Assembly (NCBI GenBank): GCA_029964075.1
Contig: CM057149.1
Span: 39,990,462-40,054,461, forward strand
Source: Patiria pectinifera
Taxonomy: Eukaryota; Echinodermata; Asteroidea; Valvatida; Asterinidae
DNA: 64,000 nt
Direction of reading: 5' to 3'
Shown here: one piece after another, positions 19,201 through 29,600 of the stretch
Position numbering within the stretch: the stretch's first letter is position 1
How the letters are laid out: each line of letters begins with the position of its first letter
Position numbers and translations under genes: made by a program
The notes under the pieces: model-generated
The model's input: the letters and a program-made list of their open reading frames with translations, nothing else
Told to the model about the DNA's origin: nothing
Databases searched by the model: none

Positions 19201-20400
19201 GGGCTATAGGTTACTTTTGGGATAAAGGACAATTATCCAATATGCCTTTAAGTGGGGAGGGGTAGGGCAAATGAAAACCACAGGGGCGGCGGAACCGGGG
19301 TGCGGGGGGGGGGGGTGGGGTCACTTGCCGCCAGATTTACCCAAGTGCCCCTCTTGCGGACATAAATGTGCCCCCTCGCGATGAAAACAAAACTGGCTTA
19401 AAAATTCGGATAATTTGTTCTTAGTAGCCTAACCATTTCCATTTGGTATAGAGTTCTGATATGAACGAGGAATCTGTAAACCAAGCCCCGAAACCCTTAC
19501 AATGCGCCCTGAAAATGGGCACATAATGCGTAGTTTGCATAATGGCTAGTTTTGAAGAGCGGCCCCTAATTTGGAAGATGGTACCAGCCCCCGGCCAAGT
19601 GTCCGGTGAAAATAACGTGTCGACATTTCAGCACGGATGTGCCCTCACACCCCCCCCCCCCCCAAACAAAAATGCTGGATACCCTGTTGCACCGACGGGA
19701 GATGTCTTTTACTGATCAAGTGCCCCTTTTTGGTGATCCCCCCCCCCCAGTTTGAAAACCGTTCCGTAGCCGCTGGAAAGCCATTCAGACTTTTTGTTTT
19801 TAAATAATATCGCAAAAGCACATAGAAGCATTGCATACCTTCGTCCACACGACGTCAAAATCACGCACATGCCTCATTAGATGTCTTCATTATGTCTATG
19901 TAGGTATTCATCAATCTAGAGGATGCAAATGGTAAGAAGGAACTGGTGCGACGGGACGACGATATTGAACGAGTTCGAAGGTACTTATTGTGGGATTTTA
20001 CTTCTTTTTCGGGGTGGATTTTTTTTCTTTTAAAACATGGTGCTAGTCAATATTGCTGTTATACATTTATACTACATGTCATACTCAAAGAATGTCTTTT
20101 CAAGAACTTTAAGTCATTCTAAACCCACATCTCTTCTATGTCCTTCATCCTCACAGATGCCACCGTAACGACTTAGAAAACATCCCATCCTTTCTGGTCT
20201 TGGGTCTGCTGTATGTTCTGACCGGCCCTAGTGTCTTCGCAGCGACTTGGCATTTCCGTGCGTTCGTGGCGTCCCGTTTCTTCCACACCGTTGCCTACCT
20301 GACTCCCCTCCCCCAGCCCGCGCGAGCGTTCTCGTACATGATCGGTGTGGTCACTAACATCTCGATGGCGGTGCAGGTGCTCATGAACGGCCAGCTGTAG
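16248..20400 (+). CDS. MGST1-like: Microsomal glutathione S-transferase 1-like, copy A (3 exons)
   Basis: Exons are 16248-16379 (44 codons, phase 0, GTAAGC donor), 19904-19980 (77 nt, TAG acceptor, GTACTT donor, phase 2) and 20157-20400. Together they encode 150 aa, the normal MGST1 length (about 155). The MAPEG-family protein has four membrane helices: NPVFRLYATYASAVVLKMTF in exon 1, the RRDDDIERVRRCHRNDLENI loop across exons 2-3 (the conserved R..H.NDLENI segment of MGST1), then FLVLGLLYVLTGPS and HTVAYLTPLPQPAR. It conjugates glutathione and reduces lipid peroxides in ER and outer mitochondrial membranes. No break was seen. Intron 1 holds a LINE with a nested hAT element. Exon 3 and 3' flank are almost identical to copy B, indicating recent duplication or conversion. 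Confidence 0.88.
16735..19165 (+). pseudogene. CR1/L2-like LINE reverse transcriptase fragment, interrupted
   Basis: The sequence begins with NLNCGIPQGSCLGP (reverse-transcriptase motif before the catalytic block, 16765-16810). After the hAT insertion it resumes with LGPLLFTFYSSKLFDVV and the catalytic CYADDTQLY box (near 18095-18120). It then runs through a long C-terminus (VTSRLDYCNSLFYGLPNTQL, LQRVQNAAARLV, LLLTYKALHGIAPNYI, ending TKLKTHLFMAAFK at 18945). Several frame changes occur between 18070 and 18330. The 3' untranslated part ends in an ATT/TTA microsatellite, as in L2/CR1-type elements. It is 5'-truncated and lies in intron 1 of MGST1 copy A. Confidence 0.8.
16811..18016. mobile_element. 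Non-autonomous hAT element with AAGGCC-rich ends
   Basis: It is 1,206 bp, flanked by the 8-bp duplication CTTGGGAC (16803-16810 and 18017-18024). The ends CAGTGTTGGAGC and (reverse) CAGTGATGTAGT share CAGTGxTG, the typical hAT terminus. AAGGCCAAGGC and CCTCAAGCCTCGAGG repeats crowd both subterminal regions (16830-16915, 17880-18000), probably transposase-binding arrays. The interior contains a GGCGGATCCAGAACACAATT segment of another repeat. No transposase. Removing it restores the LINE GPLL reading across the junction. Confidence 0.8.
19281..19770. repeat. MITE-like repeat, GGCGGAACC / GGTTCCG ends
   Basis: CAGGGGCGGCGGAACCGG on the left and, inverted, CCAGCGGCTACGGAACGG on the right are imperfect inverted ends. 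Both are followed by long G or C runs inside. The interior includes CCGGCCAAGTGTCCGGTGAAAAT, a word shared with 12460. Lies in intron 1 of MGST1 copy A. Confidence 0.45.
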
Positions 20401-20484
20401 ACAGCATCTGTCAGAACATTAGAAAGATAATGGAAACAGTTTACAAACTTTATTTTATTGCAAGTACTAACAGATTTGCCAATC

Positions 20485-20695
20485 AATCACAAATTGATCA
20501 CAATTCACTCACAAGTTAGTCAAAATGTATAATACAGGTCAATCACAAGTCAGTCCCATGTCAATCAAAAATCATACACAAGTCAAATCACTGTTTAATC
20601 GCAAGTCAATCGCAAGTCAAAATCACAAGTCAATCTTAAGTCAATCACAAGTCAATCACAAGTCATTCACAAGTCAATCACAAGTCGGTATTGCT
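20485..20695. repeat. Tandem AATCACAAGTC array after MGST1 copy A
   Basis: More than ten degenerate repeats of an 11-base unit (CAATCACAAGT) lie in the 3' transcribed flank. The same array with a different unit count follows copy B (39800-39985), a length-variable marker between the duplicates. AATAAA-type signals follow near 20970 and 20990. Confidence 0.75.
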
Positions 20696-21268
20696 TTGTC
20701 ATTGTTCATATCCTGTTACTTTGGAACTGACTTTTGTTTCGACTTGTGATACATGAAACTCTTCAGCCTAGATATCCCCTTGCGTACTTTAAAGTACATC
20801 CTATTTTAAAAATCGTCTGAATTGTGCGATGTGTTGTATAGCCATCAATGATCCTGAGGAATAGCCCCGTTGCACGGTGCGCCCTCACCGAGGCCAGTTT
20901 TGATATTTCAATTCAACTTAAATTTAAGTATCAAAATTTAACTACATGTAGTTCGTTTTTGTCTTCATATTGAAATAAAAAGCGATTGCAATAAAACCAA
21001 TTGTATGCGGTGAATCATTACAAAGTTGATTGAGTGGTAATTGTTTTCTCTGTTTTTCATACTTCAACAAGTGAAAAATATCACACGAGTATAATGTTTA
21101 GAAATAATACACACAGAAATCTAAGGGCAATAATGATATATGCAGCAAACTGAATAGAATATAAAACTGACAAAATCTGAGGGGAAACGGATTTGAGATT
21201 TCAAGTTTCCATTCTGTTATGACGTTATTCTAGTTTGGAGAATAATAAAACGCCATGGGCCCTTAATA

Positions 21269-22891
21269 GGGTGAGTCAAAATGAAAGTGACCTGGATAAA
21301 TGATTTTTCCTTTAAAAACTATCAAATTTGATACTTACATGAACATGTATGAAACGCGCATGTTCTTGTAAAAAAAACACATGCAATTGATGCATGCAAT
21401 CAGAAGTTAAGCATGTTCTACTAAAAGAACCCATTTTTTTTTTTTTTTTTACATCTGTCAGTAGATTGCTAAATGCTTGGAAGCTATTCAGCTGAGCGGG
21501 AACCAGAGATTACACACAGGCATTCAAATACAAATTGAGATTTTAATAATTTGAGTCAAACTGAGACACTATAGTTTTACTGTCAGATTTTGAGATTTGC
21601 GCTGTCACTACTTTAAGGAACAAGTCTTGTTCACATGGGTCTCTTTCCCTTCGGAACTTTTCGTTTATTCATGGAGGTATACCCCCATGATATTCATCAA
21701 TGCGTATCGGTGAATGTTCAGTGAAAGACAGCTGAATTGTGTGTTCTATTACTTAAAAATAGAGATAACTTGACGTTATTTAAAGTATGCAAATTACGTG
21801 GAATTTCACATTTACTATAATTAGGCCTCCAACCAATCACATGTACTCTGTCCAGAGTTGTAGCGAGTCACTGATTTTTGTGACTCAAGTCGAGTCGAGT
21901 CATTTTAAAGAAGTGACTCGAGTCGAGTCGAGTCATTAGGTCAACAAGGTCGAGTCGAGTCGAGTCGAGTCACAGAGTGTGGTCGAGTCGAGTCGAGTCG
22001 AGTCAAGTATTTAGCTCGAGTCAATTCGAGTCACAAATATTTGAATACTATATAATAAATTACAATAAAAAGCAACAAACACAAGAGAGAAATACAAGGC
22101 ACCAGTCTATTACGAAAATCCAAAGACGTAAAGTATGCTGTATGGTACCCAACCAACAGTTTCCATTGCTAGCTCACGTCATAGATAAGAAGATGTGAAA
22201 CTTCGGACTTAAACTGGTTTGGCTTCGGGTCTAGATTTTGTTGTTCACTGATCGCTGACAACGTCAAAACCTAATTACATTATACAAAACTGTTTCTCAT
22301 TATTTAAAGGTGGGCCCGTCCGTATCCATTTGTTTTGTGAAATCGGGACGTAATTTTAGCCAGCGTTCCACCAAGAACTTCAAAATCGTCCGAAACCAAT
22401 GATGAAACCACGGATTGAGAAATGCGTTTTAAGTCTGGTTCCGGGTTTAGCATTACATGCTATAGAACCACAAGGTGGGAGTCCGCGACACGGTGTATTT
22501 TTTGTTGTATCATTATGGAGGAAGGAAAACAGACGGCCGCTGTATATGAACATACATTATTCGCGAACATTAACGTGACGTGAACAAAAACTGGCAACAC
22601 GAACGGCGCGGCGTAAGTCATTGCAAATATTTTTCGCAAATAAGTTTTGCTTTTATTTTTTGGGACTCGAGTCTTATTAGCCTTCCTCGAGTCGAGTCGA
22701 GTCATTCTGATGAGGGACTCGAGTCGAGTCGAGTCATTTGCTCGCAGTGACTCGAGTCGAGTCGAGTCATTTACCCGCCGGGACTCGAGTCGAGTCGAGT
22801 CGCCAAAAAAAGTGACTCGAGTCGGACTCGAGTCGAGTCATTGACTCGAGTCATTACAACTCTGACTCTGTCACTTTCTTTTTACTCACCC
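21269..22891. mobile_element. GGGTGAGTCAAA MITE in segment S, with nested hAT
   Basis: The left end GGGTGAGTCAAAATGAAAGT and right end ACTTTCTTTTTACTCACCC are inverted, next to TA-rich flanks. Equivalent elements without the nested insertion are at 44511-45025 and 49858-50467. The ends match the class at 12978-13614. It was present before segment S was duplicated. Confidence 0.65.
21853..22864. mobile_element. Non-autonomous hAT with GAGTC-repeat subterminals
   Basis: It is 1,012 bp with TSD ACTCTGTC (21845-21852 and 22865-22872) and inverted ends CAGAGTTGTA. Both subterminal regions consist of dozens of CGAGT/ACTCG repeats (21885-22030 and 22665-22850). Empty sites reading GTACTCTGTCACTTTC occur at 44996 and 50440 in the other S copies, which proves both boundaries. 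No transposase is encoded. Confidence 0.88.
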
Positions 22892-23061
22892 TTTACAACG
22901 AACGCATGTAGCGATTTTGAGAATGGAAAACAGTTTGTGTCAGCGTTATTTTGATCTTTTGTTTTCGGTTTGACCAACACACGTTGGGCAAAGGTGACGC
23001 AGTTCTTGCTTGTTGGTCGCTGTCAGATCTGGGCAGAGATGGCAACGACTTTTACCCTATA

Positions 23062-23712
23062 CAGCGTGTCACAAACAAAATGTCCCTCTGATAGACTGCT
23101 AAATCAATTCCAATATCAAGTATTATTCTCAATTTAGTGTTCAGATTAAGAAAGCCCATTTCATTTTGTAACTTCTGTGAAAATTTCATTGGTCTCGCTT
23201 CATTGGTTTTCAATACACAGTCTATTATGTAACAGCAGTGCTTTTCAGCCCATTCCAAGTTTGCAGGTGGAAGGATGTGCAGGAGGACAATAAAGGTTTA
23301 CAAGCTGGACATTGAAGAACAAACCTTAAGTGGAACACACCCTGTGAAAGCAAACACGACCAGTGGAACTGAACTTTGATTAGTTTTCATTTAAAAAAGT
23401 AAATGAACTTGACTTTAGTTACTTAATAACAAAACAAGAACACAGTTGTTGAAATAAAAGTGAAGCATGGAATAAGGTATGGTATGTCTGTAGTGTGCAT
23501 TTCTTTTTATCAAACTTGGAATGGGCCGGAAAGCACTGCTGTTACATAAAAGCCTGTGTATTCAAAACCAATGAAGCGAGACCTTTGAAATTTTCACAGG
23601 AACTACAAAATTAAGTGGGCTTTCTAAATATGTAAACTTAATTGAGTATAAAACTTGATTTTGGTAATTATTCTGTGGTCTATGAGAGGGACATTTTTTT
23701 GGGGACACGCTG
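23062..23712. mobile_element. Foldback mariner-type MITE with ~200-bp inverted arms
   Basis: It starts CAGCGTGTCACAAACAAAAT and ends GGGGACACGCTG, with TA on both sides (23060-23061, 23713-23714). The arms stay complementary far inward (GGAATGGGC.GAAAAGCACTG and CCAATGAAGCGAGAC appear in both orientations). Copies B and C read CCCTATATATGTCTTT here, the uninserted site. Confidence 0.85.
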
Positions 23713-25590
23713 TATATGTTTTTAAAGGCTATATATAGACTATTTAAAAAAACGTTCAAGTCGTTCTGTTCACAAATATAACTAATCCAGTCCATTACAA
23801 TATTGATAATTTCCCCAGAAATTAACGATTCATAAAGGTCAAATTTACTGTGACAACGTCAACTATAACAACATGATAAGGGGACAGGCCAAAGGTTTAA
23901 CGACCCGCAAGTTCAACTTCACTGGGGCAAGGTCTCAGTGGTACCGTAAATTTAATCCGTTTCCCAAAGCTGCATATTTCAACAAAAACCTGATGTCGTG
24001 TTTTACAAGGCGTGCGTCGAGAAAACAACGTGTGACAAACCTTTCCGCGGCAATCCCAAAGCTTTGGCAAGATTAGAGCCGGATTTTTAGACCTTGGAAG
24101 GGCAGTAAAGAGGTTTGAAGGCAAATAAGTTGAAGACCATTTTTCACGGAAAATGATAGACGTTGGGGCATATCGATTCAGGGGGAATAGAATTTGTCAA
24201 TTCTGTGGAATACAAAATTATAAAAAACATGTTTTGGTCACATAATGAGGGAAGCGTTTCAATTTAATTTAGAAATGGAAAGGGTCAAAGGGGACGGAGT
24301 ATTTTTTTTTTAATCGATGTTGGTTGTGGATAGAGGCAACCGACAACTTTTCCCTAGATCCATAAAATAGGAGGGTCCACAAACTAAACATTTGTCACTT
24401 GGAAAAGTACAGATGGATTACAATACTGATATGCGCCAAAGAAATCAACCTCGTTATCAGTTATTTATTAACACAACGTTTTCTTTACTCGCGCTAATCT
24501 GGGTCTCACCAAAGTTCAAAGTAGGCATGATTCACGTCGTTTTTGTCGAGTAAAACGTGGAAGTCAATGTTTTTTTTATTTCATGTAGTAATCAATTGAC
24601 AATACACATGGACGTGATAAATATAAGCATGTTGAATAGCTTTTGAAGTTGTAAAAAAAGTCACATCTGGAATGTCCCATTAAAAAAACTGCTTTTACAT
24701 GAGTTTGAACTCTCTGTTTTAGTTATATCTCTCCACTCTCCTCCAGTTATCACTTTGTTTTCTTTGACTCCACACATTTAAGCTGTTAACAGTTTTTAAA
24801 ACGCAGATAGGACAGATATACTAAAACATTAACCCCACAAACCTAGTCATTGCACTTGCTGTGCACATATTTACATCGGTCCGAACATGGGCGTAACGAG
24901 AGTGGGGACGTGGGGCGCAAGAAGGCGCTTCCTCCCCCTCCCCGGAAAAACAAAAAATAAAAACCAAAAAGGGAGAGAAAAAATGAGAACAAAAAGAAAA
25001 GAAAAAGAGGTGTGGAGTCATATTTGTTATTAATTTAATACACATTATAACAAAATTGGCGCAGGCTGCAGGGTGTCATATGAGGGTGGGTGGGCAAAAT
25101 GTCCCCCGCCCACCCTCGAAAAAAAAAATATTGAGAATAAGATAGAGAAAGTACAACATGTACAAGGCTTTTTTTGGGGGGGGGGGGATGTGCTCCCCCC
25201 CCCCTAAAAAAAGAGAACCCTGGCGACATCCATGCATCCAAACGTTTTATTTGCAACGTCACCCTACTACTATTACGCCGGGGTCAAAGATAGGCTGGGC
25301 TTACTAACAATAAAAAGTGCAGAGCAGAAAAAAATGGAATTGTTTAGTTTGACCCGGAGCAACGTTTTTAAGCTGTGTCATGCGTGATATCGTGAGTGTG
25401 CGTGTTCACACACTTTTTGAACCTCGTACAGGGTTGGCTGTTTGATTCTTTGTGTTGCAAACAGAGTGAAAACTGGTAGTTTTAAACAGGACGTTCGAAT
25501 TCACGCCGCTCTCTGTTCGGACGGTTTACTTCCGTTAGAATTCGTTTCATACGAGAGCAACGTACATGTATTGACACACATCTTATACAT

Positions 25591-26600
25591 GTACATGCCT
25601 ATTGTGTTTACACTGACCCGTCGTCTTTGACTTAAAGGGAAAATACAATATTTGCAAACATCAAAAAATAAAACTACCAAATCATTTTGAAATACCTTGC
25701 TGGACTGTTAGTGAATGACAGAGTAAAGCATCCTGTAAAATCATGGCACCTGGTATACTGTCATTTTCAAGAAAAGTGGTATTTTTGTATCTATTTCCAA
25801 CGCTGATCGGCCGATCAGCGTTGCAAAAAAAATGGCTTTTTTTTTCAAATACTGGCCACAATTGACCATCGCACTTGTTTGCAATCGATTACAAACCTAT
25901 GAACGGGTACGAGCCAGCTAGACTGGATCGATCCCTGACCTTACAATTCAACAATGTAAACTGCTCTGTTTCTTCTTATATGGAGTCAGGGAACCAGACT
26001 ACAGGAAAATGATTGTTTTTCTTGGTTTTTATAGCATTTTCGAACCCAAAACCTCAAAAAGGTCAGTGTAACTATATTTGCTATATATTTCCAACCCCCA
26101 ATTCCATCCATTTCTGAAAATTACAGCAAAAGCAAATGATGTATATTCCCTTTAATGCAGCAAGAGAACCAAAGGCCATCGAACTTTGGGGTGAACGGTT
26201 TTGTAAAGAGAGAGAACCCCTCTTTCATCCATGTAAACTTCATTTTGATTGGCTTAAAATCCACGGATCATTTTTCTTTTAAAGTTTGCTTCCAATAAGC
26301 ACCCTTCTTACAAAGAAGGCTGTTGTAAGCGTACGTTGGTCACGTGACAACTTCCCGCGAAGCTTGCATGTGCACTCTGACCTGCATTTCGGAGCCACAC
26401 TCTATCGTTAGTGCCACGTTTCGTCTCTCTTTGTGCTTTTACAACCAATTTATGCCATATTATTTGTATCCCGACTTATAAAAGTTATATGTATCCTGAG
26501 AGGAGTCGGTTGTGGTAAGAACTTGAACGGTTCATTCGCTCGCCGCCTATTCGCCACGCATCCTGACCAGTACACCGTGTGTGAGTGCATTTTCTCCCGA
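25591..26600. other. Spacer before MGST1 copy B with palindrome and E-box
   Basis: A perfect 24-base palindrome (AACGCTGATCGG plus its complement) lies at 25799-25822. GTCACGTGAC at 26339-26348 is a palindromic E-box of USF/TFE type, about 255 bp before the copy B ATG. ACTTGAACGGTTCATTCGCT (26520 on) is shared with the other exon-1 leaders. No coding exon was found. Confidence 0.5.
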
Positions 26601-26601
26601 C

Positions 26602-29600
26602 ATGGCCGCTTCCACCGTACTTTTGAGCTTCAGCGACAACCCCGTGTTTCGGTTATATGCCACTTATGCGTCCGCAGCCGTGCTAAAGATGACGTTCCTT
26701 GCGTTTCAGACCGGACGACTTCGAATGGGTCGCAAGGTCAGTTTATTTTAAAGGGAGCAAAAGTTTGACAAGTAAACAATTCATGCTAGTTCTGATCAAC
26801 TAAGCCAACTAAGCCTACTGTAAAAATGGTCATCTCTCAAGATTATTTGCTTTATAATATTATATGCATTCCGTTCGTGTCCAACAATCGTACTGAAAAT
26901 TTAAAGAAGACTGTTTCAAAACTCAAGCCGTTGAAGTTTCAGCTCAGTGGCTATAACACTTTTTCAGAAAGCAGTAAAATAAACAAGCACATGATCTTTT
27001 GATCACGACAGACGATTTTGTCAAGAGGGCTCTTTCTTTCCTAGTCAATTGATCGTTAGAATTGCCTACCGGTACATCATATTATATATTTCGGTACAAC
27101 TATAGAATGCAGGGCCACTTTACTCTACATCCGCGCCTCCGTACGGCTGCTTGGAGGCGTGGAGCCGCAGTCGACCTGCCTCCGAAAATCGATCGTGGAG
27201 TCGTGGAGCCGCAGTCGATATCTCCGAGAATTGTGCCCTCTATCGGTGCGCGACTCTGCGACTCCACGACTCCGCGCCTCCGCCACTCCAGACAGTGCCC
27301 CGTCGCCCTCCTCCCTTCCTAATTTGCGAGCCCATTTAAAATGGTTACGGATGCTTCATTCTCAAAAGAATTCCGCCGAGAATTGCGCCCTCTATCGGCG
27401 CGAGTTTTTGCGACTCCGCGCCTCCGCCACTCCAGTGCCCCGCGTCTCCGCCGCGACTCTGCGACTCCACGACTCTGCGCCTCCGCCACTCCAGCACTCC
27501 GATCCGTACCGTGCCCCCAACACATTTACAAGCACGCCCTCCCTTCCGATCCTTCATGAGAAGCTTAGAAGACAAGTGCATTCGCAGTACTTAGCACTTT
27601 TTGCAGGTTGGCATATCTATTATTACTCCTATCCATCCACGCCTCCAAGCAAAATAAAAAACCTTGCTCCGGCGTGGCCCTGCATTCTATAGTTGCTCCT
27701 ATATTTCATCTAAAATAATAAGGCACAATTGCAGAATACCCCGCCACTCAATCTATCCACCTCGTAGCCGGCTACGAGGTCACGGTTGATTGACCTCAAT
27801 AAACATTCACAGTGCTACTTGTGTGTACTATGCGTCATGCTCCATTGCACTCCCACTTCGTGACTGCGTAGCCGCCAACAGGGTATTTGGTTTGGACTTA
27901 GAATTTTTTCAGCAACTCCCATTCCTTTTGTGTTGCTTCGTTCTCAAGCATATTAAAGGGGACTCCTACTCCGTAGCCTCGTAGCCGCCAACAGGGTGGT
28001 TGGTTTGGACTTAGAATTTTTTTCAGGAACTCTCATTCATTTTGTGTTGCTTCGTTCTCAAATAATGGACCCCCACTCAGTATCCGCGTAGCTGGCAATG
28101 GACTCCCATTCCTTTTGTGTTCCTTCGTTCTCAAGCATATTAAAGGGGACTCCCACTCCGTAGCCTCGTAGCCGCCAACAGGGTGGTTGGTTTGGACTTA
28201 GAATTTTTTTCAGGAACTCCCATTCATTTTGTGTTGCTTCGTTCTCAAATAATGGACCCCCACTCAGTATCCGCGTAGCTGGCAATGGACTTGAATTGTT
28301 TCTTTTGCAGTGATTCCAACCTCGTAGCCAGTGATTTTAGGGGTGTATTTCCGAGTGGCGGGGTATTCTGCAATTACTCCTATAATAACAGCAAGCCAAA
28401 ATAGACCAAGATGCATGGCCGATTATCTTGCAGGTTCGCGACGCATATCACAAATCTAAGCAAATTGTATTTTAAACTACTCAGGAAGCTGTTGGGATGC
28501 CCACATATAAAATCCACCCTTGATCCGTGACCCGAAATCGTACCAAATTCGCGATTTAAAGTTCAGATTTCCTCCATTTCGGCGCAAAAAATGACGAGTG
28601 AAGAATTACGTCATTATTTTCCAACGACCAATCAGCGAGGCCCTTCTGTCGCGGTGCGGTGAATGGAGCAATAGCGGGCGCCGTAAGCACGATCGTGCGC
28701 ATGCGCGTAGGCACTACTAGGCAGCAAGATGGCGGACGCCATGAGCTCCTCAGACGACGGCGAATCGGACAGAAAAAAGTGCATAATGCATGTTTCCAAT
28801 GCCCGAACAACCGTTTCATCGTTTTCAGAGAAAAGCTGGACAAAATTCATTGCATGTGCAGGTAGATGGAAGAATGCGGGGGAATCCCAAATCGAAGAAA
28901 TCGTGAAAAAAGCGGAGGAAAACATCGGCATGCGGTGCCAATAGCACTCGTGGAAGGAGATGTACCGGAATCATTGTCAAAGGTAGGCATATTTGTAGGG
29001 CATACCGTACGCGGCCTTACTATAAACGATAGTTCGTATTAATTATTCAGGAAAACTTTTGCAACCTGACGCCACTTTTTCTTCGTATATCATCTGATAG
29101 AAGGTTATTCATTGCAAAAAAATATGATTAATAGACAATGAGTCTGGCAATGTCTGCATATGTTTGGGACTGAGAAATATTTCCAATTTTGTCATGTTTG
29201 TTAGGAAATACTAAGTCTACATAAACATTTAATGTAGCCTACTAATATTATTAAGGCAGTGGATATTTTGCCGGAGACGGCAAACCTTAAGTAAACGTTA
29301 GTTTGCCGGATATGCACATGACATGCATGACCTGCGCAGTTACTGTGTTTTTTTTTACTTGAACATTTTCCGGTGACAAATTTTAGTCTGGCTCCATGCC
29401 AATATTATTGTTGTAACTTCGTATTCACAAGATGGGAATCAGACCATTTTATAACTTTCGACTTTACTTCCCTTAAAAAAAAAAATCCTCCAGATAGACC
29501 ACGGAAAAAAAACCTTCATGACCTTAGAAATGTGGCGGGGATCGGAATCGAACCCGGGTCATCCCGCTCACAAGTGCTGTTGCTTAACCACTATACCTAA

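Larger units (their letters stand above)
20857..25590. repeat. Segment S, copy A (paralogous block upstream of P450)
   Basis: Starts at GAATAGCCCCGTTGCACGG and is co-linear with 44125-47090 and, in part, with 49845-52192. It continues to sequence matching the P450 promoter (TTTACTTCCGTTAGAATTCG and the ATACGAGAGCA stretch at 25530-25560), but no P450 follows. Two insertions are unique to this copy (21853-22864 and 23062-23712). A 67-codon ORF at 23873-24076 is shared with copy B but broken in copy C, and I do not count it as a gene. Confidence 0.8.

Noticed and set aside
20485-20695. CRISPR-like spaced repeats (AATCACAAGTC)
   Set aside because: Unit is 11 bp with no spacers; a simple tandem repeat in an animal gene 3' flank.
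23873-24076. 67-codon basic ORF conserved in S copies A and B
   Set aside because: Conservation comes from recent segment duplication; copy C is broken, the reverse strand is equally open, and no domain is visible.
27062-27692. Long overlapping ORFs rich in RLRASATP
   Set aside because: Produced in several frames by CTCCGCGCCTCCGCC repeats inside an inverted-repeat element.
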